Shown here piece by piece: positions 44,317 through 56,327 of a DNA stretch of 64,000 nucleotides. The stretch covers positions 2,976,001 to 3,040,000 of the forward strand of contig NC_085921.1 of the NCBI RefSeq assembly GCF_035222485.1, in the 5' to 3' direction. The first letter of the stretch is position 1. The number at the start of each line of letters is the position of its first letter. A program made the translations under genes and the position numbers. The notes below the pieces were generated by a model. The model did not search any database and was not told where the DNA came from. It saw only the letters and a list, made by a program, of their open reading frames with translations. The stretch comes from Podospora pseudoanserina. Lineage: Eukaryota > Ascomycota > Sordariomycetes > Sordariales > Podosporaceae.

Positions 44317-47300
44317 TTAACCAAGAAACTCCCCCACCACCCCCTTGCCCCCCTCAATGATATCTCCCACAATCCCCAAATACCCCTCCAGCACCCGTTC
44401 CGCCTCTTCCTTCCCAAACAACCGTCCATCATACCCCATCTTGAGCCTATGCCCCCCATTCCCATCCCTAAAAACCTCAAACATGATCGCATAATTCACA
44501 TACATCGTCACCTTGCTCATAGCCATGACGATCCACCTCATGTGATCCTGCTCTCCCGGCGCGGGTTCAAACGGCTGGAACAAAAACAGCGTCTTGGCTC
44601 GCTCCGCCTCGGCATGCTTGTAGATGTCCCCCAGTGAAACAGACCCGTTCTCCGTCATGGCCCAGAACCCAGATTGCGTCTCCTTCAGCAATGTTTGCAC
44701 GCCTGTTGAGTTCTCCATCTGCGCGCGGAAGGGCAAAAAGTTGGCGCATGTCCCCGGGATAAGCTGGGGGTCGTCAAGGTCAACGTTTCGACCGGTCAAG
44801 AGATAGTCGTACGTCACATCTGGGGAGGAGGACTTGGAGAGGCGAGCAAGGAGGAGAGTGTAAGCAGCCTGGAAGACAATGCTGGCCGTCACGCCGGCAG
44901 ACTGCGCGTAGGCATTGACAGGGAGACCGGTCTTGGCGACAACGACACCACTAACCTTGGGGTCGGGAATGTGCGCGGGGAAGGAGAACCTATTGCCGGA
45001 GAGGGTCGACTTCCAAAAGTTGAGCATTGGCTCCCGAAGGCTCGGCAGGTTGGTATACTCCGCAAATGTCTTGAACGAAGTAGGCGAGACGGGCATGGGA
45101 TGACCATCGCGTAAGGCGGCGAATTGGTCGTCGAAGATGCGGAGCAAAGTCCCGTCATACATGGCGTGGTCGAGTTTGGTGACTAAGTCCATCGTGCCGT
45201 CAGGGTATCGGAGTACAAGGTAGCGCACAAACGGGCGGCCAACGGAGAATCGTTGGTCCCAGTGTCTGCGAACAAGTCTCTCCTTCTCCTCGCCATCAGG
45301 GGTCGGACAGTCAACCACTTCCAAGTCCAAGATGGGCTTCCTCAAGATAATCTGCACCCAACTTAGAGGGTCTGATTCATCTTGCTTCATGTACATGGCG
45401 CGCAAAATCTGGTTAGCCTGCGTGAGCTTTTCTGTCAGGTTGATCCACCGCTCGAGGTTGAAACCAACTGGAAGACGCCGCACTGTCATCAACATCCAAA
45501 ACTGCTCTTCGCTGTGACCCTGTGTCAGGAACTCCACCTGACCCGGGCCGCAGTGGTAGATGTCTTCCACATCATCATCCGACAGGCCAGAAGCTCGCAG
45601 CCTGTCTCGAACCACTTGCTTCACTTCAAGCTCCACCCCCTGATCGAGTGTCAAGTCCGCCACAATTGGCTTGACGCGCTGAGCTTGCTCCTGGAGAGAA
45701 GGATAGGTGACAACATCGTTGACGGACAGAGAGAAGCCTTGCTGACGGAGCATGCTGGCGAGATTGATAGCAGCGATAGAATCACCACCGTAGTTGTAGA
45801 AGAGTGCACTCAGGCTGATACTCTCTGGTTCGACGTCGAATAACTCCGCCCAAGCATCACGGAGCGTCTTCTCTTGTTCGGTCAACTCTGAGTCGTCAAT
45901 GAGTTGCCCATTGGTCGTGGGCATTGTCGTCGAGTAACCGGCTAGTGCCTTGGGGTCCAAACCTTCAGCAAGCTGAGCAAGCAGCTTTCTGTTAATCTTG
46001 CCTGACGGGAGGAGAGGGAAACCCTTGAAGGGGAGCAAGACCTTGGGCATCATGTAGTGAGCCAGAGAATGGAGTCGATCAAGGATCACGGCGGGATCGA
46101 CGACGGCAGTCGAATAGATGCCACTGCTCTCGGCTTCCTTGTCTGGCTTCTCAACGGGCACAAAGTACACCACGATCTGCTTCTTGCGCTGAACTTCCGC
46201 CACTCCAACAACACACAACTGCACCACATCAGCAGCCTGGCTCAAGATGGTGTTTTCGATCTCGCCGAGCTCGATGCGAAAGCCGTTCAGCTTGACTTGG
46301 TTGTCTCTCCGGCCCAAGCACTCAATCTCTCCATTCGGTAGCCAGCGAGCGTAGTCGCCGGTGCGGTAGAGAACCGAACCATCCTCTGCAGTCAAAAAGG
46401 ACTTGGCCGTGATGTCTGGGCGGTTCAGATACCCAATTGCAACCTGGTCTCCGCTGACGCAAAGTTCGCCAACAGTCCCATGCGGGACGGGAACTAGCAA
46501 CTCTGGGTGCAGGATAGACGCGTGCACAGCTTTCAACGGGCGACCGATGCTCTTCAGATTGCCGTTGGGCAAAACTTTGGAAACAGTCATGAGTATCGTA
46601 GCTTCCGTTGGGCCTACTTGCTGTTAGAATAAGGAGCTACTTGCAGTGGTGAAGAGAAAGCAACATACCATAGCCATTGTACACATCCATCCGAGTCGCC
46701 CAGACACTCGCAATCTCGGGTGTGATGGGCTCACCACAAACAAGCAATGTCGTCAGAGTTGGCACCCTTTCAGGGGAGATAAGCTTGGAGATGGTGGGCG
46801 TGATCATCAACTGCTCAGCCCCAACAGCATTGACACAAGCTGCAAGATCCTGCATCAATGTGTCCTGGTCCGTAATGGAGATGATACCGCCAGAACCGAG
46901 GACGGTGAAGACATCGAAGTAGGATGCGTCGAAAACATAGTTGAGGAACCAGAGAACATGCCAGCGGCTGTCGATACCACAAGCCTCAATCATGCCTTCA
47001 GCCGATGCCCCGACGGCGCCGTGGTGCACCTGCACACCCTTAGGCAGGCCAGTCGAGCCGCTTGTGTAGATGACATAGGCCAGATCATTCATAGAAGGCT
47101 CGGGCAGATCAGATGGCCTGTTCACATGGCGGGTTGTGTCCACTATGTCAAGGTTGATCACGTCGCCAGCAAACGAGTCAAACACCTCAGCGTGCACGCT
47201 ATCCGTGATGGCGATGGTAGCCCCAACGTCCCGCGCAATGAACTCATTTCTGTCTCGGGGGTTCTTGGGATCGAGTGGAGTGAAGGCAGCACCGGCTTTG

Positions 47301-50300
47301 AGGACACCGAAAACGGCAACAAGAGTGTTGATAGACTTGCGCATGCATATGGGAATAATATCGCCGGTCCTGACGCCTTTGGCTACAAGATGCCGCGCTA
47401 AGTTGACCACGGCGTTGTCGAACTGTCTGTAGGACATCGCGGTCTTGTGCTTCAGGTCGGAAGACAAGCCCTGCAGAGCCATCTTTTCAGGATACTGCGC
47501 GATCATTCGATTGACCAAAGTCAAGGCGGTTAGGCCAGGCTCTGTGGGACGGACCCTAGACAGAGAGTCCAGGAACTCGACTTCTTCTGTTGAGGTGGCG
47601 ATGATATGACCGGTAAGGATTTGGGGCTCTTCAAGAAAGGCCTTGATCGTCTCGGCAACATTGCCAAGTAAGAAGGAGGCTTTGTTGCGCGGCAAATGGG
47701 AAAGGAGACGCAATCTCAGGTGACCGCTCGTCGTTGCCTCTGCTTCGAGCATCGTCGTGTCGCCGACAAAGTTTGGCTCGTAGGGCTCAGAGCGCACAAT
47801 GGGACCGTCTTGGCTCAAGGACTCTGCGACCTCGCTGTCCTTGATAAGCACATTAGCCAGGGTATCGTAGTGATCGGAGCTTAGGTTGGCCTCTCTCAGG
47901 ATGTTGCGCAAGCCGAACTGAGCCTTTGGCGCGGTGTCCCAGATGTCGTCTTGTATGGCCCTGGCGAGATCGATCAGAGACGTCTCGGAGTCTAGCTGGA
48001 CACGGAAGGGGACCGTCGCAATCGTAGGCCCAGGTATGTCGAGAATTCCCTCTACGGGCATGTCACGGCCTGACAGCGTCACGCCAAAAAGTATGTCGTT
48101 CTTTGACGTGTGCATGGAGAGCACAACGGCCCATGCCGCATAAATGAGGGAGCCAACAGAGACTTTGTGTGATGCTGCAGTGGCCTGAACATCATGGGCG
48201 ATGACTGTGTTCACCACGACTGCCTGGCCGGTCGTCTGCCCGAGAATGGTTGATGGGACGCCATCCAGCCTCTTCTGCCAAAACGCCGCGAGCTGTTGGT
48301 GCTCCTCTTGCTGCAGCTTCAAGACCTCACGCACAAAGTTGGCATAACCTGGCCGTTGTGGAAGCTGCTTTCCACTGAGCGCGGCTGACAAGTCGTCGAT
48401 CAGAAAGTTGTTGGACCAGTGATCGAACAGGGCGTGGTGCATGGTGACAGCCAAGATGTCATCCTTCAGGCTGGCGAACTGCACAAAGTTGCCACCCAGT
48501 TGCATGGATCTCTTCTGGAGCTCTGAATACTCATGGGCCGTTGTGAGAGGAAGGTCTTCCCACGATAAAGGGACGGCCATCTTCCTGATGACTTGGAGGA
48601 AGGATGTCTTGTGCGGTACAAACGTTGTCCTGAGCAAAGGCAGGCGTGGAATGAGGCCCTCCAAGGTCAGTCGGACCTGCTGGGCCGATATGCCCTGCAG
48701 CCGATAGTAACGGCGATAAACATAGGTTGATTTGCCCTGCAGTGCGTCGGCCAAGAAGGTATCCTGTAACGAGGTAGTCGGGTAAGCATCTTCTACGTCG
48801 TCCATCTTGCTTATCCTGGTGTTTCGTGGCAGCAGTGACAGTCGCGGGACGTCCGAGTGGGTGTTGTTCTGTGATTGCTTCGCGTGGTTGAGCAGCGCAT
48901 GCAGAGGAAGTCGAAGTATGTCGCCAACTGAGATTTGGATGTCGTCATGATAGGCCTTGGTAGAAACATGGATAGCATCCAGAGATGAGCCTCCAAGTTC
49001 TTGGAAGGTGTTGTTACTGTTGGCGATGCGTGATGCAGGAAGCTTCAGAATATCGGCAAAAATTTCGCAAAGCCGGCGGGTATGGGATGGGAGGTGGCTA
49101 AGGGTTTCGTCTTCTGAGGGGGCGCCGTTCGTGTCATGGTGATGGTCCAGATGATGATCTGTAGAGGAACGTAGAAGAGTGGCCCTTTCAAGACGCTGGA
49201 CGTCCTTGGTGAGCTGCGGGATGTCGACCTTTCCATTCACGTTTAGGGGGAGCTCCTGCCTCAACAGCCAGTAGGTTGGCATCATGTAACTGGGAATATG
49301 CTGAGCCAGGAGATCCTTGAGTTCGCTTCGCAAGCGCGGCCATTCCAAAGCTGGCCTCTTCGCAACAATGGCAGCCACGAGTGCTTTGCGGCCGGCGACC
49401 TCGGCGGCGACCACGCTGGAGTTCGTGACATCCGGGTGGGTCTGTAAGATTGTGTTGGAATCCCCAGGCTCGACACGCTGTCCGTTGATTTTCACCTGAA
49501 AGTCAATTCTGCCGACCATCTCGATCGACCCGTCCTCGTGGGCGACTACCATGTCCCCTGTCCGGTACAGACGACCGGGACCAAAGGGGTTGTCGATAAA
49601 AGCCTCAGCCGTCTTTTCTGGGCGGTTGATATAGTAAAGTGCAAGTTGGTGGCCACCTAGACAGAGCTCTCCCGGGACGAGGAGCGGGCTAAGGCGTGTT
49701 GTGCCGGGGACGAGTACGAACGAGGTGGTGGTATCGCTTGGCCGGCCGATATTTTGAGGGTTTTGGCCAAGGACCATCTCTCGCCTCCAGTTCACCTGGG
49801 TATTTTCACTCAGACCATAAGCGTTCAGTAGCTCGAGTTCGTGAACCCAAGTTGGAATCAGTGCCGGATTGATCAGTTCGCCAGCAACTGTCATGCGCTT
49901 GAGACACGGGACGGTGCCGGGGGTGAGGAGGAGGGCAGTTGAAGGCGTTACATCTATCACATTGATCTGCATTTGGTTGATGGTGCGCCCAATGTGGACG
50001 GTGAGGTTGTCCTTGCTGGCCAGACACAGGCAGCCGCCCTGCTTCAGAGTAGACCATACCGAACGCTGGGCCGCCGAGAAGACAGGGTTGTGGAACAGGA
50101 GTTGGCGAAGATCAGGCAGTGTTGGGAAGGCTGCAAGGCCGGAAGTTGCTGAAGAATGAATATGAAGAACGCCCTTTGGCTTCCCTGTCGACCCGGATGT
50201 GTAGATAACGTAAACTGGGTCGTCAGGTTCGCAACCACGGTCCAGGTTTGTATCGTCAGCCCGGGCAGACTCCGCGATGAGTTGATCGATTATTACCTCA

Positions 50301-52138
50301 CGACCTGGGAACCGGCCGGCTGTGTTTCTGTCAACAATGACAACCTGGGCACCGACATCTTCCACAATGAAGTTATTCCTGTCCTGAGGTGTGTCAGGAT
50401 CCATGGTCACATAGGCCGCTCCTGTCTTGAGAATGGCCACGAGGGAGATGATGAGGCTTGCTGATCTCTGCAGACAAACTGGAACAAAGGAGCCCCTGCC
50501 TACAGGCAGCTGTCTGGCGACCCGATTGCTGATGCGATTCAGCTCATCATAGGACAGAGGACGGTCGCCTTCGAATTGGAGAGCTGGGGCATTTGGTGTC
50601 AGGCGCACCTGCCGTTCGAAGAGCTTGTGGACGTTGTCGTATACGGGCCGAGTAAGAGGCTTGCCCATCTCAAGCATGAGATCCAGTTCTTCTGGAGATA
50701 TGATGTCGATCTCACCAAGGCTGAAGTTGGGATGCCTGACCATTTCTGACAGAGCCATCACGAGATGGTCAAGAACCACCGTCATCTTCTCTGGCGGGAT
50801 GGATGCGTCGTGTTGTGCAGAAATGGATATGGCATGGCTAATTTGTACCGCGATAGTCACAGGATGGTGGCTGTTGCCAGAGTAGGGCGTCAAGACTTCG
50901 TCATCTCCAACAACAACAACAGACACCTTGAAACTGCTCGCAGAAACGGCATCCATGAGTTCGGGAGTGGCGAAGAAGGCATGTGTTGCCGACAACGTGT
51001 TGAGACGGTCAGCCTCCTTGATCAATGCAGCTGCAGTGAGCTCAGGCTTCACATGGAGCTTCAATGGATATTCCTGATCGGCATAGCCAATAACAGAGCC
51101 ATGGCCCTCGATAGTTCTGTCTCTCCCCTCGGCAACAAAAGCAATATCGTGAACCTCGCTGCCCAGGTTACAATGTCGCTCCAGCACCAGACCCAGAGCA
51201 GCATACACGACGGCGTGTTCCGAAACACCCAGTTGTTTCGCACATCTTCGGAGCGACGACCCGCTGATGGCAACGGAGCTTGCCGCGGCAGTGTTCTGGA
51301 AGGTGCCGGATCGCTCCAGGGGGAAGGAGTGGAGGACCAGGTCGGGAAGGGACTGCAGAGTGTCGGCCCAGAACTCGGCCGACTTTTGGCTTGCTCTTCC
51401 CCTGGCAAGCCTTAGATAATGTGGAAAGAGCAGCCTGGGTGCTGGGACCCCACCAGACAAGAAGCATAAGAAATCTCTCCAGAGGTGTCCCAGTGATGTG
51501 CTATCAGCGACCAGTTGCGGCAGGCAGAGAGAGACATGGGGTCCGGCACTGGCCCATTCGACGACCGGCATCGCGGGCCCTTGGAGACCGAAGGAGTGGA
51601 TATGTTGGAGGTTGGCATCGGAGGAGCCCTGAATGTTCCTCGGCTGCTTGAAGATGCGCAGCACGAAGCCGTCACCGGTCTTGTCTTCCGCAACCGTTGC
51701 CCGCAGCATGTGGTGCTGCAAGGCGAGGGCATGCCATGCCTCGTGGAGCTGGTCGAAGCTCTTGACGATGTCGGTGGAGAGGTCCAGACGGATGATGGAA
51801 GCTCTCTTTGCCGCTTCCGGATCCTTCAGCAGCAGTCCTTGTTGAATAGGAGTGCAAGGGATCTCGGATTCAATCTCGTTGTCAGGCGCCCAGTTACCAC
51901 CAGCTTGACTGTCGGCACCGATGCCACGCAAAGTGGAAAGAGCTCTGGCGACTTGCTTGTATGTGACGTGGAGCGACATGGTTCGGTTGATCGACTTGGC
52001 CGTCACATGAGGCTGTTTGGGGATGTCCAGCCAGCCATGTTCGACTGAAGTATCGATCACGCCCATGGTGGACGGTGTTGTCGACGAGGGTGGGGTCTCC
52101 TGAAAAGAAAGTTGAGTTTCTCCTCGGTGATAGCGCAT
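44317..52138 (-). CDS. Two-module nonribosomal peptide synthetase, C*-A-T-C-A-T-Ct
   Basis: Exon 1 is 52138-46669, the intron 46614-46668 (GTATGT, CTAAC, AAGTAG) and exon 2 runs to 44317, giving 2588 aa. Domains by residue: C1 (95-490), A1 (505-985), T1 (phosphopantetheine Ser1052 in ELGGSSLDAI), C2 (1118-1510), A2 (1540-2020), T2 (Ser2102 in NYGGDSIAAI), terminal C (2170-2588). C1 has PQLVADST where HHxxxDG should be, so both His are gone. C2 keeps HHALFDH (1234-1240). The terminal domain has DHAMYDG (2305-2311), as in fungal chain-release domains. A1 has YVIYTSGSTGKPKG and the A10 Lys in NVNGKVD, but VFSAA (686-690) where FDAS normally gives the Asp that binds the substrate amine. A2 has FDAS with Asp1737 and NGYGPTEAT. 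No thioesterase, epimerase or methylation domain. Likely product: a two-unit compound cyclised or released by Ct. Confidence 0.95.
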
Positions 52139-52253
52139 ACTGATTGAACAGGGCGAGTTATCACATGAGCTCCATAGAAAGAAGGCAGGAGAAAGAAGAA
52201 CGGTTGGGTGTGGATGCGGAACAAAAAGAGGTATGAGAGCCCAGATGCTTGAG

Positions 52254-52260
52254 TTTATAT
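52254..52260 (-). promoter_or_regulatory. TATA box of the NRPS gene
   Basis: ATATAAAC on the minus strand about 118 bases upstream of the NRPS start codon. Confidence 0.5.
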
Positions 52261-52961
52261 GCTTATATGCATTTTATTTCTCATCTAGGGCTGGCCGCCT
52301 TCCATACTTCTGGAGACTTACAGGTGCCCCAGGTCCCCTTACCGAGGAACAGATCCCTCAGACTCTTCCCGTAGGGCCAACTACTCACCGTATCTTTTAA
52401 GAAACCCAAAAAGAATCTTATTACCACACATTGCAACTGGATGAGACTCGGATTCAGACATGTACGACCCGACTACAATGATATCTGGCAACCCACAGAT
52501 ACCACATTGTGTCGACCTACAATTAACATCCATCATTTAGACATATTCTAGCCTCGAATCTACCTGCAAGAACAGCTATCAAGCTCTTCTGTACGCTGTG
52601 AAGCGACGAGCATGTTTCCAGTATCGAATCTTGGAAAAACCGGCATCACCCGCCATCCTCTAGGTACGACCCGAAACAACCCGAATAGGAGTTAGGGAGG
52701 TATCTTTAGTTCACGGTACCTATCCACTTGCCCATAGACTCCCGATTCGTCTTTTCAAGCCTGCCGGCGAATTTTCCGGCCCTGGTATCATGAGGTTACG
52801 TGTCCATGCACATATTGCATACCACATCGGGGATCCGGGTTTTGCTGACTTACTACAACGGGGAATCTGCTGCCCTGTGGCGCAGCCCCAACCACAAGAG
52901 TGACACTGCATACACCCATCTTGGATCTCGCGGAGTTGCGGGGAGCCTCACAGCCTTTTCC

Positions 52962-52977
52962 CCGGAGTTTGCTCCGG
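52962..52977. promoter_or_regulatory. CGGAG-TTTG-CTCCG dyad, possible Zn2Cys6 operator
   Basis: A perfect inverted repeat, CCGGAG and CTCCGG around TTTG. It has the form CGG-N8-CCG used by dimeric Zn2Cys6 regulators, and the cluster encodes one. CGGAGTT also occurs at 52931-52937, and its complement AACTCCG at 59742-59748 in the CMD/P450 promoter. Confidence 0.4.
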
Positions 52978-53320
52978 ATTGGGTATTCCGCCTAATGTCG
53001 TCAGTACACCGCGTATACTGGCCACACGGTTCATGCAATGCAGCTGGACCTCACAGTCTGTGGTCAGCTTCGGCCGAGGCGGTGTCCGCTTCATTTGATC
53101 GCCTGAATAGTGTCTTCAATGTCCCTAAACGGAAATTAGAGCACGACTGGAGGGAACGTCCTAACTCAATCTTTGCGCATCTTGACTTCTGCATCATAAT
53201 GTGCTGCATTTTTCTAACGCACAAGGGGCAGGTGGCCTAACCGGCGACAATCTATGGCAGCTGCAATGTTAACCGCTTGTGTCTCTACACCTTTGGCATC
53301 AGGACGGTTTCACAGAAGGA

Positions 53321-53326
53321 TATAAA
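53321..53326 (+). promoter_or_regulatory. TATA box of the O-methyltransferase gene
   Basis: TATAAA about 117 bases upstream of the start at 53443. Confidence 0.55.
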
Positions 53327-53442
53327 CCCCGTTCCCTTTCTATCAAGATCATCATATCATCAGTTCCCACAACTTCCACAGTATATTTCATCAGCACACT
53401 TACGAGTTTTCAATCACCTCGACACATCATACTTTAGTCAAG

Positions 53443-54272
53443 ATGTTGGGCAGTATTCTTCCATTCAACGAGGAGACGGCGGACCGCGTCAGCGCCTACT
53501 GTGAGAAGAACTCTCATGGCATCCCTGACGCCCTGGTTGAGCACTGGGAGTGGACTCGCACTCGCTTCCCCGATGCCGACAAGATGTCTAGTCGTCTTCA
53601 GGGCTCCTGGATGATCTTCACTGCTCGTGACCGCAAGCCAAAGAGAAGTAAGCAATCATTATCCATCACCCACACATAGTCCAGAGCTAACTCTGGTGCT
53701 TTAGTCCTCGAGATTGGTTGCTACTCTGGCTACAGTGCCTTGGCCTGGTACGAAGGTACCCGTGACACCAAGGCCGAGATTGTCACGCTTGAATACAGCC
53801 CCAAAATGATTGCCGCCTCTCGCGAGGCATTCAAGAAGTACGGTGTCGGTGACCGCGTGAAGCTGATTGAGGGTCCCGCCGAGAACACTCTCAAGACACT
53901 GGAGGGCGAGTTTGACCTCATTTTTGTCGATGCCAACAAGGACGGCTATGCTGGATATGTCAAGACGATCCTGGACCAGGGTCTGCTCTCTGCCAACGGC
54001 ATCATTCTCTGCGACAACGGTAAGCCCTTCCTGACGTTATTCTCGAAAGCGAATGCTGATTTGAAACAGTCTTTGCCCGTGGCCTCACCATCGGCCCCGA
54101 CTGCGCACCTTGGCTCAACGACCACGTCCGCCCTTACTGGAATGGCTGCGGACAGGCATTGGACAAATTCAGCGCCGGTCTCATGGAGGACCCCCGCATC
54201 GATGTCTTGCTTCTCCCCGTCTTCGATGGTGTTACTCAGATTCGGTGGAAGGACGGGGCTCAGCGGGCTTGA
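53443..54272 (+). CDS. Small O-methyltransferase (caffeoyl-CoA OMT type)
   Basis: SAM-dependent class I methyltransferase of the Methyltransf_3 kind, acting on a hydroxyl, usually catechol-like, with a divalent metal. Exons are 53443-53647, 53705-54019 and 54070-54272 (introns 57 and 50 nt), giving 240 aa. Motif I is LEIGCYSGYSALAW, formed across intron 1. Then come EYSPKMIAASREAF, the GVGDRVKLIEGPA segment, and FDLIFVDANKDGY with the metal- and substrate-contact Asp/Asn residues. The C-terminus is DGVTQIRWKDG. It is divergent from the NRPS over a shared promoter, so it is a likely tailoring enzyme that methylates a phenolic or N-hydroxyl oxygen of the product. Confidence 0.9.
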
Positions 54273-54967
54273 TGCCGCCACCTATTGGGGCCATAAAACA
54301 TCACGGTTGCTCAGTTCATGTTGATTAGTTTGCTCTTGACACAATACATACAACATCCCCCATCGTACCTTTTGATCCTTTGATGATTATTGCCTCCAAG
54401 TTGTGATGTGTCCCAGGTATCATTTCTTTGCCACGACGTGCCATGGTGCCAAACGATACAACCGAGCGGGGTGAAGAGAAGGTTGAGCCAAGACCACGTG
54501 GGGGTTCAGCCGCGTTGCAGATTGCAGATCTTGATCAGAGACAAGAAATGCCAGATTGAACCATCCAACCAAATATAAGCATAAAGAATAAGCGAACTGT
54601 GGTTTCTGCTGTGTCACCTTGTTGGGACCTTCTCGAAGCTGCCAATGATGAGCATGGACGGAACAATTTCCGCCTCCTTCTCGGGGAAGACCAGATTTGG
54701 TATGTTACATCTATGTCCCGTTTGGCTTTCTTCCAGAAGGGCAGATATGCAGCCATCAGTCCATGGCAGTTCCTTCCTCCTGTGGGGATAGATGTGCATG
54801 TAACGTGGATTGACTTATGTAAAAATGTGCTATATATCACGACGAGTCTGATGGGGCAGGTAGTAGCTACCTATCTAATTGACGTGTAGATCTTGCAGCC
54901 TTCTCCACCCCCATCTTGTAGCACCTACCCTACTCCTTCGTACAGAATATTCTCCCCCAAAAGCACA
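54273..54967. other. Intergenic, promoter of the enoyl-reductase gene
   Basis: About 700 bases. TATATATCACG near 54831 is a possible TATA box. No gene seen. Confidence 0.45.
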
Positions 54968-56011
54968 ATGGCGCAATCCCTCGCCCAAACCGGCACCACT
55001 TGCCAACTCACCACCCACCCCATCCCCTCCCTGCCTGCCGAATCCCCCCCCGACTATGTCCTCGTCCGCTTCCTCGCCTCCCCCGTCAACCGCGTCGACT
55101 TTATGGTCCTAAACAACCAATACCCCCTTAAACCAAAATACACCTCCCCCACCACCAACACCCCCATCCCCGGCTTCGACGGCATCGCCCTCGTCGAATC
55201 CTCCACCTCCCCCCTCTTTTCCCCCGGAGACCTCACACTCCCCCGTGACCTCGGCCTCGGAACCTGGCGCACCCACGCCATCCTCCCCGCCTCCTCCCTC
55301 CTCAAACTCCCCCCCAGCGTCAGCACCATCTCCCCCATCGACGCATCCCTCATCCGCTCCGGAGCCCTAATCGCCCACCTCCTCCTCACCAACCCCTCCA
55401 CCCCCCTCAAAGCAGGCGACCACATCATCATCTCAGCAGGAACAAGCACAGTCTCTCAGTTCCTCATCCAACTGGCCAAACACCGCGGCATAAAACCCAT
55501 CCTCGTCATCCGCGACCGTCCCAATCCAGAACCGGTCAAGGCCGAGCTCCTTGCTCTCGGTGCAGAAGCTGTCCTGACAGAGTCCGAAGTAGAGGCCGGA
55601 CTCCTTCTCCCCAAACAACCCATCATCCTCGCCCTCGACAGTGTCTTTGGCAAAACCGGCGAGCTCCTCGCAGCTTCCCTCGCACCAGGCGGCAAGTTCG
55701 TGCTTGTCGGCTTGTTGGCTGGCCCAAAGGCGAGCATGCAGCTCACTACTCAGCATTTGTTCAACCGGCAGCTCAGTTTCCTGCCCTTTAGGGGGTCGGA
55801 ACACCTCAAGAGAATGGGGGACGAGCAGACGGAAAGCTTAATCGGTGAGATTGCGAGAATGTTTGTGGATGGGACGTTGAAAAGGCCCAGGGTCAAGGTT
55901 GTGGACTGGACCACCGCTGGTGAGGGTGAGGTTGAAAAAGCGCTGAAAGAGGCGGTTGAGCTTGCCAAGGGGGAGGCAGGACACGTCAAGACTGTTTGGA
56001 AATTGACTTGA
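54968..56011 (+). CDS. MDR-family enoyl reductase, MECR/Etr1-like
   Basis: Zinc-free medium-chain reductase resembling mitochondrial trans-2-enoyl-thioester reductase (NADPH-dependent). Single exon of 347 aa starting at the ATG at 54968. Visible: NNQYPLKPKY with the region of the catalytic Tyr, LGLGTWRTHA, the nucleotide fold IIISAGTSTVSQFLIQLAK, and VIRDRPNPE, the family's NADPH-phosphate loop. The glycine-rich loop is altered (SAGTSTVS rather than NAANSGVG). There is no obvious mitochondrial presequence, unlike the respiratory-chain lipoate-pathway enzyme, so it may be a copy recruited to the cluster. The 5' half uses CCC, CTC and ACC codons to an extreme degree, more than its neighbours. 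Confidence 0.8.
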   Translation: MAQSLAQTGTTCQLTTHPIPSLPAESPPDYVLVRFLASPVNRVDFMVLNNQYPLKPKYTSPTTNTPIPGFDGIALVESSTSPLFSPGDLTLPRDLGLGTWRTHAILPASSLLKLPPSVSTISPIDASLIRSGALIAHLLLTNPSTPLKAGDHIIISAGTSTVSQFLIQLAKHRGIKPILVIRDRPNPEPVKAELLALGAEAVLTESEVEAGLLLPKQPIILALDSVFGKTGELLAASLAPGGKFVLVGLLAGPKASMQLTTQHLFNRQLSFLPFRGSEHLKRMGDEQTESLIGEIARMFVDGTLKRPRVKVVDWTTAGEGEVEKALKEAVELAKGEAGHVKTVWKLT

Positions 56012-56327
56012 ACTGAAGACATAGTGGGCACTGGATATCAAATTACCTAGAGGTGTAGAACTTTCAATTAGCGCAAGTACAAGAATAAAAAACTCCGTGG
56101 GTGTTTCTCTCAAACCGCCCAAGGTTGCTCGAATTCACAGAGAATTGGAAAAAAGGCCGCCGACATCCAGTCCATTTTGATTTTAACGACTTCCATGTCT
56201 GCCCAAACGCGAGTGTTTTCAACTTTATCACATGTACATTACATGGCCCAGATACCACACTCAAAGGCGGTCACCAATCTGTCACTGTTTCCAACACCTC
56301 CAATCCAACTCCCGAACCATAAAACTC
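56012..56327. other. Convergent 3' ends of enoyl reductase and MFS genes
   Basis: About 300 bases; no gene seen. Confidence 0.4.

Larger units (their letters stand above)
52139..53442. promoter_or_regulatory. Shared divergent promoter of NRPS and O-methyltransferase
   Basis: 1.3 kb with no convincing gene; a 146-codon plus frame at 52800-53240 has no protein features. Each side has a TATA box about 115 bases before its start codon, and the middle holds a CGG/CCG dyad and a TCGGCCGA palindrome (53070-53077). Confidence 0.7.

Noticed and set aside
52800-53240. 146-codon frame in the NRPS/OMT promoter
   Set aside because: Unremarkable composition, no motif, and it covers the likely regulatory region.
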